Of a stretch of DNA of 9,339 nucleotides, positions 1 to 6,465 are shown piece after piece. The notes under the pieces are model-generated. The model was not told where the DNA came from, did not search any database, and saw only the letters and a program-made list of their open reading frames with translations. This stretch comes from JALZAA01 sp035316025 (lineage in GTDB: Bacteria; Actinomycetota; Acidimicrobiia; IMCC26256; JACDBD01), in the NCBI GenBank assembly GCA_035316025.1, contig DATFXL010000047.1, positions 1 to 9,339 on the forward strand. Direction: 5' to 3'. Each line of letters begins with the position of its first letter. The first letter of the stretch is position 1. The position numbers and the translations under genes were made by a program.

Positions 1-641
1 TCGGGCGACTCGTATACGCAATAGTTGCGTGCGCCCTTCTCGTCGTGCTCACGCCAGAAGAACTCGCCCGGCCACCATGCGTCGACGCGCTGGACGGCAC
101 CGGGCTGGACACGCCGGACGCGCTCGAAGATCTCGGGGAACAGCTTGCGAGCGTCATCCTCCTCGACGAGTCGGACGCGCCCGCCCGGGACGGGTTCGAG
201 GAACGCGGAATGGCGACGTTCGATGCTCAGGCTCATCGAGCTCGTCGAGACGCCGTACCCGAACCGGCGGTAGATGCTGCTCTCCGACGCGTACAGGATC
301 GCGAGCGTCTCCCCTCGTTCGGCGGCGTCGTCGAGCTGCGTGCGCTTGATTGCGCTGAGGATCCCGCGACGGCGGTGTGTAGGGAGTACCGCGATCCAGC
401 TGACGGCGGCCGTGGGCAGGAGGCGTCCACCCGGCATCGTGAGCTCGAGGGAGTACAGCCGTCCGGTGCCGACGATCTGGTCGCCGTCGAAGGCCGCGAG
501 CGTCCGGTCGAGCTCGACGCTCGTCCAGTCGAGCTCGAAGCGCGCCGGCTCGAACCGCTCGCCGAACGCGGTGAGCGGCGTCATCGTGAACTCGGTCAGC
601 TCGTCGCGCGTGACCGGTCGGAGCACGAACTCGGACGCCAT
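1..641 (-). CDS. Eis-like GNAT N-acetyltransferase (3' end outside window)
   Basis: The reading frame is open from the ATG at 641 to the window's left edge, giving 213 codons with no stop, so the C-terminal part is missing. The N-terminal half is a GNAT fold. Residues 83-94 (IAVLPTHRRRGI) form the acetyl-CoA pyrophosphate-binding motif V-x-V-x-P-x-x-R-x-x-G, followed by ASESSIYRRFGYG near residue 120, which is characteristic of the Eis family. In that family, proteins of about 400 residues join two GNAT-type domains and a sterol-carrier-like domain; some acetylate amines such as aminoglycosides. The substrate here cannot be read. The gene starts 22 bp after the MFS transporter stop, so the two are probably co-transcribed. 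Only a weak purine stretch (AAGAGAC) precedes the ATG. Family assignment is fairly secure; the physiological role is unknown. Confidence 0.85.
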   Translation of the reverse strand, partial: MASEFVLRPVTRDELTEFTMTPLTAFGERFEPARFELDWTSVELDRTLAAFDGDQIVGTGRLYSLELTMPGGRLLPTAAVSWIAVLPTHRRRGILSAIKRTQLDDAAERGETLAILYASESSIYRRFGYGVSTSSMSLSIERRHSAFLEPVPGGRVRLVEEDDARKLFPEIFERVRRVQPGAVQRVDAWWPGEFFWREHDEKGARNYCVYESP

Positions 642-663
642 GTCTCTTGTCTAGCTGACCGCT

Positions 664-2049
664 CTAGGAGCCGGCCTCGATTTCTCCCGTGCCTTTGGCG
701 GATGTACGGCCACGCGTCCGGCGTCCCGGATGACGAAGCCGCGTGAGCCCGGCACGCAGCCCGCGCTCCACCGTCTCGCGCGTCCGCTCCATGCGGCGGC
801 GGCGACGGTCGACCGATTCGCGAGCCGCGCGCATCCCGGCGATGTAGGAGAGCCCTGCGAAGCCGAGACCGACGGCAAGCACGAACAGACCGACGCGGAG
901 ATCCTGGTACACGGGTGGGATCGCGACCGGGATCAGCGCGCCCGCGACCCACGAGATCTGGAAGCGCGTCTCGAACCGAGCGAAGCTCCGGCCGCGCACG
1001 GCATCCGGCGCATCGCGCTGGAGCAGGCTGTCGAAGGCGACGCGACCGGCGGCGGCGCCGGCGGCGATCAGCAACGCGCCGAACGTGGTCATCGTGATCG
1101 ACGCCGAGCGGGCGGCGAAGAGGCAACCGACCGCCGGCAGCACGAGCGAGCCGGCGAGTATGAACTCCTCGCGCGTGATCTTGCGCAGCTGCGGTGCGAC
1201 GATGTTGCCGAGGAACCCGCCGACGCCACTGATCACGATCACGAGTCCGAAGACCCATGGGGCTTCGTCGTTCTCGCGCAGCCCGAAGGCGAGGAAGAAC
1301 GTCAGGAAGCCGACCGCGCCGCGCAGCAACCCCATCGCGCTGCCGGCGAGGATGATGCTCGGTGCGTGCAGCTCTTCCTTCTCGAGAGGCGTGTCGGGCC
1401 CGCCATGCTCGGCTTCGACCCGGGGGATCTGCCACGACAGCATCGAAGCCAGGACGAACACCAGCGCCGCCAGCACGAGGGACCACTCGGCGCCGAACAG
1501 CTTGTACACACCGGCGGCGGGCAGCCCGCCCACGGCGCCCCCGACCACGCTGATGATCGCGAGCCGGGAGTTGGCGCTCACGAGCTCGTTTTCGCCGCTC
1601 ACAACGGCGGGGACGAGCGAGCTACGGGCGATGGAATACGTCTTCGCCATCACGAGGACGCCGAACGCGAGCGGGTAGATCAGCAGCCCCTCCGCCCCGC
1701 TGGCGTTCACGTAACGAGCCATGAAGAGGCACAGCACGGCACGAACCGCGCAGGTGGCGAGGATCATGAGCCGCCGGCCACCGCGCACGCGGTCCAGCAG
1801 CGGGCTGAGGAGGGGTGCGATGATCGCAAAGGGCGCCATCGTCAACAAGAGGTACAGGAGGACCTTCTCGCGCGATTCGCCCGGCGACACCGAGAAGAAC
1901 AGCGACCCTGCGAGCGACACCGTCAGGCAGACGTCCCCGCACATGCTGGCGGCATGCGTGATCGCCAGCCGCGCGAACGGCGTGGGCTCCGCGAAGCGGG
2001 GGTCGGCCGGGCCCGTGGGACGTTGGCGAGGAGGCGGTGCCGTGGCCAT
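664..2049 (-). CDS. MFS transporter (probable efflux-type permease)
   Basis: A 461-residue protein with about twelve hydrophobic segments, the size and pattern of a major facilitator. TM1 lies near residues 29-52 and TM2 near 63-85, followed by DRVRGGRR (86-93), the loop 2-3 signature (motif A, D-R-x-x-G-x-R). The middle loop around residues 190-215 is hydrophilic. The last 56 residues (406-461) form a very arginine-rich tail, presumably cytoplasmic. I chose the ATG at 2049; a TTG at 2082 in the same frame would add 11 residues, but neither has a Shine-Dalgarno, so the transcript may be nearly leaderless. The substrate cannot be told from sequence; the general look is of drug or small-molecule exporters. 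It is upstream of and probably co-transcribed with the Eis-like acetyltransferase, and divergent from ppk1. Confidence 0.85.
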   Translation of the reverse strand: MATAPPPRQRPTGPADPRFAEPTPFARLAITHAASMCGDVCLTVSLAGSLFFSVSPGESREKVLLYLLLTMAPFAIIAPLLSPLLDRVRGGRRLMILATCAVRAVLCLFMARYVNASGAEGLLIYPLAFGVLVMAKTYSIARSSLVPAVVSGENELVSANSRLAIISVVGGAVGGLPAAGVYKLFGAEWSLVLAALVFVLASMLSWQIPRVEAEHGGPDTPLEKEELHAPSIILAGSAMGLLRGAVGFLTFFLAFGLRENDEAPWVFGLVIVISGVGGFLGNIVAPQLRKITREEFILAGSLVLPAVGCLFAARSASITMTTFGALLIAAGAAAGRVAFDSLLQRDAPDAVRGRSFARFETRFQISWVAGALIPVAIPPVYQDLRVGLFVLAVGLGFAGLSYIAGMRAARESVDRRRRRMERTRETVERGLRAGLTRLRHPGRRTRGRTSAKGTGEIEAGS

Positions 2050-2060
2050 GGCCAAAGCAA

Positions 2061-2084
2061 CGTTACCGGTCGTCACCGGCAACG
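2061..2084 (-). promoter_or_regulatory. Inverted repeat overlapping likely MFS promoter
   Basis: Ten-base arms CGTTACCGGT (2061-2070) and ACCGGCAACG (2075-2084) flank a 4-base centre. They match at 9 of 10 positions, and the tenth would be a G-U pair in RNA. On the minus strand a TAACGT hexamer (2065-2060), fitting the actinobacterial TANNNT -10 pattern, overlaps the inner edge of the repeat and ends 10 bases before the ATG at 2049. A repressor operator over the MFS promoter is the simplest reading. A hairpin in a short leader is the alternative. The symmetry is directly seen; the function is inferred. Confidence 0.45.
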
Positions 2085-2122
2085 CATTTCTTTGGCGCCC
2101 GCGCCGCAGGACACGCCGGAGA

Positions 2123-2144
2123 GTTCACACTGCGTTCCTCCGAC
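2123..2144 (+). promoter_or_regulatory. PHO-box/RegX3-like direct repeat (candidate)
   Basis: Two adjacent 11-base units, GTTCACACTGC (2123-2133) and GTTCCTCCGAC (2134-2144), both begin with GTTC at exactly 11-base spacing. Actinobacterial PhoP/RegX3 boxes are direct repeats of 11-base units starting G(G/T)TCA. Unit 1 fits well over its first six bases; unit 2 departs at the fifth. The site lies between the MFS gene and ppk1, and a RegX3-like regulator is encoded in the same window, which makes it a reasonable but unproven candidate. Confidence 0.3.
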
Positions 2145-2171
2145 GGCAATTTCGGTGCCACGTGCCGTCGG
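2140..2171. repeat. Perfect 9-bp inverted repeat
   Basis: CCGACGGCA (2140-2148) and TGCCGTCGG (2163-2171) are perfect reverse complements separated by 14 bases that include CACGTG at 2159-2164. On the plus strand the repeat is followed by TAGCGTTTT, a weak terminator-like tail. No plus-strand gene lies upstream to terminate, so an operator or a leader hairpin of ppk1 is more likely. Its left arm overlaps the second unit of the PHO-box-like repeat. Confidence 0.45.
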
Positions 2172-2248
2172 TAGCGTTTTGGTCGCAGCTCCGCGGCTGT
2201 CTCGTCTCCTGGCAACGAGCTTCCCCGTGTGCTCTCGGCCGGGTCCCC

Positions 2249-2273
2249 CCGCCGGCCGATGAGCCACCGGCGG
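2249..2273. repeat. 7-bp GC-rich inverted repeat
   Basis: CCGCCGG (2249-2255) and CCGGCGG (2267-2273) are perfect reverse complements with an 11-base spacer, in the presumed ppk1 leader. At this GC content such repeats occur by chance, so significance is low. Confidence 0.2.
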
Positions 2274-2373
2274 TCCGGCGGCTCGCTCTCGACGGGCGGG
2301 CCGGCGGGCCGTCATCGTACGGGTCGCATGTGGCCGCGGGTTGTCCCTGGTGGCAGGGGCCAGGGCCGAGGAT

Positions 2374-2380
2374 GGAGAGG
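2374..2380 (+). promoter_or_regulatory. Ribosome binding site deciding the ppk1 start
   Basis: GGAGAGG ends 10 bases before the ATG at 2391. It supports that ATG over a GTG-type upstream extension to 2229 and over the second in-frame ATG at 2400. Confidence 0.55.
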
Positions 2381-2390
2381 CACAGGTACG

Positions 2391-4532
2391 ATGGCGTGCA
2401 TGGCCGGCCTCGACGTGTCAGTTGAGGGCAGCAGCGCTCCCGGAATCGGCGCCGCGCTCGCACCCCCGACCCAGCTCCAGCCCGAATCCCGCTACCTCAA
2501 CCGTGAGCTGTCCACGCTCGACTACTTCGCGCGCGTCCTCGCCATCGCCGCCGATGGATCCGTTCCGCTGCTCGAGCGCGTGAAGTTCCTCGCCATCGTC
2601 AGCCAGAACCTCGACGAGTTCTTCCAGGTACGGGTGTCCGGGCTGCGAGAGCAGTTCGACGCCGGCATCCGAGCCACCTCGGCCGACGGGCTCGAGCCCG
2701 GCGAGCAGCTGCGCGCCATTCGCACCCGTGTCGAGCCGCTGATGGAGCGTCAGGCCGCAATCTTCACGCGCGAGGTCGCGCCCGCGCTCGACGATGTAGG
2801 CGTCGGCGTCTACGACTGGGAGACGCTCTCTGAGGCCGACCGTAAGCACCTGCAGGGCGTGTTCGACGAGCGCGTGTTCCCTGTGCTCACGCCGTTGGCG
2901 GTGGATCCCGCCCACCCCTTCCCCTACATCTCGAACCTTTCGTTGAACCTGGCCGTCGTCGCGCGCGACCCGGTGACCACGGAGGAGCGCTTCGCCCGGG
3001 TGAAGGTGCCGCCGGTGCTCCCCCGCTTCGTCGGGCTGCCTGACGGCGAACGGTTCGTGCCCCTCGAGCAGGTGATCGCGGCTCATCTCGACACTCTGTT
3101 CCCGGGAATGAAGATGGTCGCCACCCATCCGTTCCGCGTCACCCGCGACGCCGACTTCGAGCTCTCCGACGACGCCGAGGACCTCCTCGAGGCGATGGAG
3201 TTGATTCTGCGCCGGAGGACGAAGTTCGGCCGTGTCGTGCGTCTCGAGGTCGGACCCACGATGAGCAGCGAGGTGCTGGAGCTGCTGTGCCGTGAGCTCG
3301 ATCTGACCGACTCCGACGTATACGTCGTCGACGGCCCTCTGGGCCTGAGCGGGCTGTGGGGGTTGTACGGGCTCGACCGGCCCGAGCTCAAGGACGAGCC
3401 GTGGACGCCGCAGACGCAGCCCGCCCTCTCCCGCACCGACGCGCCGCCCGACGTGTTCCGTGTCCTGCAACAGGGCGACGTGCTCGTACACCATCCCTAC
3501 GACTCCTTCGCCACGTCCATCGAGGCGCTCGTCGAGCAGGCGTCGCGCGACCCGAACGTACTGGCAATCAAGCAGACGCTGTACCGGACGGCCGGCAGCG
3601 ACAGCGCGCTCGTGCGCTCTCTCATCCACGCCGCCGAGCAGGACAAGCAGGTCGTCGCCCTCGTCGAGCTCAAGGCACGCTTCGACGAGCAAGCCAACAT
3701 CGAACGAGCGCAACTCTTCGAGGAGGCGGGCATCCACGTCGTGTACGGGCTCGTCGGTCTCAAGACGCACGCCAAGATCCTGCTCATCGTGCGCCAGGAG
3801 CCGGACGGCATCCGCCGCTACTGCCATGTCGGCACGGGCAACTACAACCCGAAGACGGCGATGACGTACGAGGACCTCGGTCTGCTGTCGGCCGATCCCG
3901 ATCTCGGCGCCGACCTGACCGAGCTGTTCAATTACCTCACTGGCTACAGCCGCCAGGGTCACTACCGGAAGTTGCTCGTGGCGCCGGTGACGATCCGCCC
4001 CGAGTTCCTGAAGCGCATCCAGCGCCAAGCCGAGCTGGGGCCCGACGGGCGGATCATGCTCAAGATGAACAGCCTCGTCGACCCCGAGATGATCGACGCG
4101 CTGTACGCGGCGTCGCAGGCGGGGACGCCGATCGACCTCGTCGTGCGCGGAATCTGCTGCCTGCGTGCCGGCGTCCCCGGCCTGTCGGAGACGATTCGCG
4201 TCCGTTCGATCGTCGGGCAGTTCCTCGAGCACTCGCGCATCTACCGTTTCGGGGCCGACCCGGACACGGCTGAGTACATCATCGGTTCGGCCGACCTCAT
4301 GCCGCGGAACCTCGACCGGCGCGTCGAGGCGTTGGTGCCCGTCACCGCGCCGGCTATGCGTGACCGTCTGGATGAGATTCTCACCATCGACCTGGCCGAC
4401 GACACCCTGGCGTGGGAGCTCGACCGCGACGGCGCCTGGACACGCGTGCCCCGCACGGCCGGCGTCAACACGCACCGGCAGCTGAAGGAGCTGGCGGTGC
4501 AGCGCGCCCGCGCCAACGAAGCTCGGGCGTGA
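2391..4532 (+). CDS. ppk1: Polyphosphate kinase PPK1
   Basis: A 713-residue protein, the normal PPK1 length. PPK1 reversibly transfers the terminal phosphate of ATP to inorganic polyphosphate through a phosphohistidine. The N domain opens with RYLNRELSTLDYFARVL (34-50) and NLDEFFQVRVSGL from residue 73, N73 corresponding to the adenine-contacting Asn. Catalytic residues are intact: H460 in LKTHAKI and H479 in CHVGTGNYNPKTA are exactly 19 apart, as are H435 and H454 of the E. coli enzyme, and H460 is the expected phospho-acceptor. R430 in KARFDEQANI is 30 residues before it, again matching E. coli R405; R399 in TLYRTAG is the likely second Arg. The gene heads a five-gene chain; its TGA overlaps the GTG of the CYTH-CHAD gene by 4 nt. 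Expression may respond to phosphate through the RegX3-like regulator (inference). Confidence 0.97.
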   Translation: MACMAGLDVSVEGSSAPGIGAALAPPTQLQPESRYLNRELSTLDYFARVLAIAADGSVPLLERVKFLAIVSQNLDEFFQVRVSGLREQFDAGIRATSADGLEPGEQLRAIRTRVEPLMERQAAIFTREVAPALDDVGVGVYDWETLSEADRKHLQGVFDERVFPVLTPLAVDPAHPFPYISNLSLNLAVVARDPVTTEERFARVKVPPVLPRFVGLPDGERFVPLEQVIAAHLDTLFPGMKMVATHPFRVTRDADFELSDDAEDLLEAMELILRRRTKFGRVVRLEVGPTMSSEVLELLCRELDLTDSDVYVVDGPLGLSGLWGLYGLDRPELKDEPWTPQTQPALSRTDAPPDVFRVLQQGDVLVHHPYDSFATSIEALVEQASRDPNVLAIKQTLYRTAGSDSALVRSLIHAAEQDKQVVALVELKARFDEQANIERAQLFEEAGIHVVYGLVGLKTHAKILLIVRQEPDGIRRYCHVGTGNYNPKTAMTYEDLGLLSADPDLGADLTELFNYLTGYSRQGHYRKLLVAPVTIRPEFLKRIQRQAELGPDGRIMLKMNSLVDPEMIDALYAASQAGTPIDLVVRGICCLRAGVPGLSETIRVRSIVGQFLEHSRIYRFGADPDTAEYIIGSADLMPRNLDRRVEALVPVTAPAMRDRLDEILTIDLADDTLAWELDRDGAWTRVPRTAGVNTHRQLKELAVQRARANEARA

Positions 4533-6016
4533 GCTCTCGTCAGTCCCTCTCGTCGCCCCCCGGCTTCCAGCTTCCGTCGCTCGGCGGGCTCGCCGACGGG
4601 ATCGACGCCGTCGGCGGCGAGCAGGACGTCATCGAGCTCACGTACCACGACACGCCCGATCTCCGCCTCGCCCGGGCGGGTGCCACGCTTCTGTATCGCG
4701 CCGACGACGGTTGGCTGGTGACGCTCGGGCGCGGGTCCGCCGCTGACCCCGAGCGGCCGCGCCACGAGTACCGGTTCGAGGGTCACGCCAGCGAGCCGCC
4801 GGCGGCGGCGCTCGACTTGGTCCGTGCGCTCGTCCGGACGTCCAAGGTCGGGCCTGTGGCACGGCTGCGGACGCGTCGTCGTCCCGTCGACCTGCGCGAC
4901 GCGTCGGGCAAGACGCTGGGCGAGGTCCTGGACGACGAGGTGACCGTGCTCGCCGGCGGGCGCGTCGCCGCCCGCTTCCGCGAGGTCGAGCTCGTGGTGG
5001 ACGACGTCGCCCCCGAGGGACTGACCGAGGCGCTCCACTCCCGCCTGCGCGCCGCCGGCGCCGGGCCGCCCGATCCGAGCCCCCAGATCGTGCGGGCCCT
5101 CGGCTGGCGGGCCCTGGAGCCGCCCGATGTCGCAGTGGTGCACCGCCTCGGCCCGGCGCCCACCGCCGGCGACGTGATCCGCCACGCGCTGGCGGCGTCG
5201 GTCGCGCGGCTCGTCGCCCACGATCCCGGCGTCCGCCTCGGCGACGACCCCGAAGACGTGCACCAGGCCCGAGTCGCCACCCGCCGCCTGCGCTCGGACC
5301 TGCGCACGTTCCGTGACCTGCTCGACGCGGACTGGACGCAGTCGCTCCGGCGCGACCTGAAGGGCGTCGGCCACGACCTCGGCGCCGTTCGCGACACCGA
5401 AGTGCTCCTCGACCGGCTCCGGGCCCACGCCGAGCGGCTCCCGACGCCGGACCAGCCCCCGGCCAAGAAGATCATCCAGCGCCTGCTCCAACGCTGGGAC
5501 GAGGCCCGGGCCGAGCTGCACGAGGCGCTCGCCAGCACGCGGTACGCCGAGCTCCTCGACCGCCTGGTCGAAGCGGCGCGCGAGCCCGCCCTCCTGCCCG
5601 ACGCCGAGGGGCCCGCCGCCGACCTAATCCCCCCGCTCGCGAGTCACCCGTGGGAGAAGCTGCGCATCACCGTCGACGATCTTCCCGAGGACCCGTCCGA
5701 CGAGCAGCTCCACGAGGTGCGCATCCAGGCCAAACGCTGCCGCTATGCCGCCGAAGCAGTGGCGCCCGCGATCGGGAAACGGGCGCGCGCGTTCGCCAAG
5801 GCCGTCGCCGCCCTCCAGGACATCCTGGGTGAGCACCAGGACGCCGTCGTCGCCGAGGCGTGGCTGCGGGACGTGGCGTCGACGGCGATGGGCCGTGAGG
5901 TGTTCGTCGCTGGCCAGCTCGCCAGCCTCGAGCGGCTCGAGATCGACCGCACGCGGGCGGCGTGGGGCGCTGTGTGGGGGGCGGCGAGCAAGAAGAAGCT
6001 GCGGCAGTGGCTCTGA
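4529..6016 (+). CDS. CYTH-CHAD protein with degenerate CYTH active site
   Basis: A 495-residue protein starting at GTG 4529, which overlaps the ppk1 stop (GTGA). Residues 1 to about 195 are a CYTH (triphosphate tunnel metalloenzyme) domain: PPGFQLPSL (10-18), HDTPDLRLARAGATL, VARLRTRRRPVDLRD, and an acidic strand FREVELVVDD. About residues 212-490 are a CHAD domain, a helical bundle known to bind polyphosphate. Both CHAD helices with conserved His are present: VHQARVATRRLRSDL with H245, and LHEVRIQAKRCRYAAE with H395. The N-terminal ExExK motif that binds metal and triphosphate is absent: where homologues read roughly VEREVKL, this protein reads VSSRQSL, and the GW-x-V-K-L lysine is replaced in GWLVTLG. 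The CYTH part is probably inactive, while CHAD should bind polyphosphate made by the neighbouring PPK1. Family calls are secure; inactivity is inference. Confidence 0.9.
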   Translation: MSSRQSLSSPPGFQLPSLGGLADGIDAVGGEQDVIELTYHDTPDLRLARAGATLLYRADDGWLVTLGRGSAADPERPRHEYRFEGHASEPPAAALDLVRALVRTSKVGPVARLRTRRRPVDLRDASGKTLGEVLDDEVTVLAGGRVAARFREVELVVDDVAPEGLTEALHSRLRAAGAGPPDPSPQIVRALGWRALEPPDVAVVHRLGPAPTAGDVIRHALAASVARLVAHDPGVRLGDDPEDVHQARVATRRLRSDLRTFRDLLDADWTQSLRRDLKGVGHDLGAVRDTEVLLDRLRAHAERLPTPDQPPAKKIIQRLLQRWDEARAELHEALASTRYAELLDRLVEAAREPALLPDAEGPAADLIPPLASHPWEKLRITVDDLPEDPSDEQLHEVRIQAKRCRYAAEAVAPAIGKRARAFAKAVAALQDILGEHQDAVVAEAWLRDVASTAMGREVFVAGQLASLERLEIDRTRAAWGAVWGAASKKKLRQWL

Positions 6017-6465
6017 AGCTGTGGCGGCTCCGGTCCCGGCCCCGACTGGACGAGCCGGGGCCGATGATCCGGGCGGCGGGCGGCATCGTGCGCCGGAGAG
6101 GGACGAACGGCCCGGCGAGCTACGCGCTGGTGCATCGCCCGCAGTACGACGACTGGAGCCTCCCCAAGGGCAAGCTCGACCCGGGTGAGACCGACGAGGA
6201 AGCGGCGTGCCGCGAGGTCGAGGAGGAGACCGGTGTGCGCGCCGCCCTCGTGACCGAGCTCTCGTCCATCCGGTACCTGGACCGGAAGGGCCGACTCAAG
6301 CAGGTGCGCTACTGGCTGATGGAGCCCGTCGACGGCAAATCGCCGAGGTTTCGGCCCAATGACGAGATCGACGAGGTGCGCTGGTGCTCGGCCGCCGTGG
6401 CGGGCAAGCTTTTGGACCACGACCACGACCGGAAGCTGATCGTCGAAGCGGAGGCCCTGTCCTGA
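6007..6465 (+). CDS. Nudix hydrolase, like the N-terminal half of MutT1
   Basis: A 152-residue protein from GTG 6007, overlapping the CHAD gene end by 10 nt. An in-frame ATG at 6064 is an alternative, but it would leave only three residues before the first strand (AAGGIVRRRG), while mycobacterial MutT1 has about 18. The complete Nudix box GX5EX7REUXEEXGU is at residues 55-77: GKLDPGE, seven residues, then REVEEETGV. HRPQYDDWSLPKGKLDPGE and the later VRYWLMEP and DEIDEVRW closely follow mycobacterial MutT1, whose N-terminal domain hydrolyses 8-oxo-(d)GTP and diadenosine polyphosphates. The enzyme should cleave a nucleoside di- or polyphosphate using Mg2+; the exact substrate is not readable. 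In MutT1 a histidine phosphatase domain is fused behind it; here that domain is the next gene. Confidence 0.9.
   Translation: MALKLWRLRSRPRLDEPGPMIRAAGGIVRRRGTNGPASYALVHRPQYDDWSLPKGKLDPGETDEEAACREVEEETGVRAALVTELSSIRYLDRKGRLKQVRYWLMEPVDGKSPRFRPNDEIDEVRWCSAAVAGKLLDHDHDRKLIVEAEALS
6450..6454 (+). promoter_or_regulatory. Shine-Dalgarno GGAGG for a CTG start
   Basis: GGAGG lies inside the end of the Nudix gene, exactly 7 nt before the CTG at 6462. No ATG, GTG or TTG in the phosphatase frame lies at a suitable distance, so this site is the main argument for initiation at CTG. Confidence 0.6.

Larger units (their letters stand above)
2050..2390. other. Divergent intergenic region between MFS gene and ppk1
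   Basis: This 341-bp stretch has no convincing gene. It must carry the promoters of the leftward MFS operon and the rightward ppk1 operon. It contains a near-perfect palindrome beside the MFS start (2061-2084), an 11-bp direct repeat starting GTTC (2123-2144), a perfect 9-bp inverted repeat (2140-2171), a 7-bp inverted repeat (2249-2273) and a tandem 8-mer GGCGGGCC (2295-2310). No canonical TTGACA/TATAAT pair is visible for ppk1. The reading frame open upstream of ppk1 here is low-complexity and has no family resemblance. Confidence 0.7.

Noticed and set aside
45..746. Plus-strand open frame of 233 codons at the left edge
   Set aside because: It is the complement of the Eis-like acetyltransferase, which has a recognisable acetyl-CoA motif; this frame has none.
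730..2262. Plus-strand open frame of 510 codons opposite the MFS gene
   Set aside because: Composition is charged and repetitive with no family resemblance, and the opposite strand encodes a transmembrane protein with MFS marks.
2295..2310. Tandem 8-mer GGCGGGCC in the ppk1 leader
   Set aside because: Only two copies of a very GC-rich word; expected by chance at this composition.
2229..2390. 54-residue N-terminal extension of PPK1
   Set aside because: The extension is low-complexity Gly/Arg/Pro-rich, and a GGAGAGG supports ATG 2391, which gives a normal PPK1 length.
2418..4475. Long minus-strand open frame of 685 codons opposite ppk1
   Set aside because: It is the antisense shadow of a clear PPK1 gene in high-GC DNA and shows no domain of its own.
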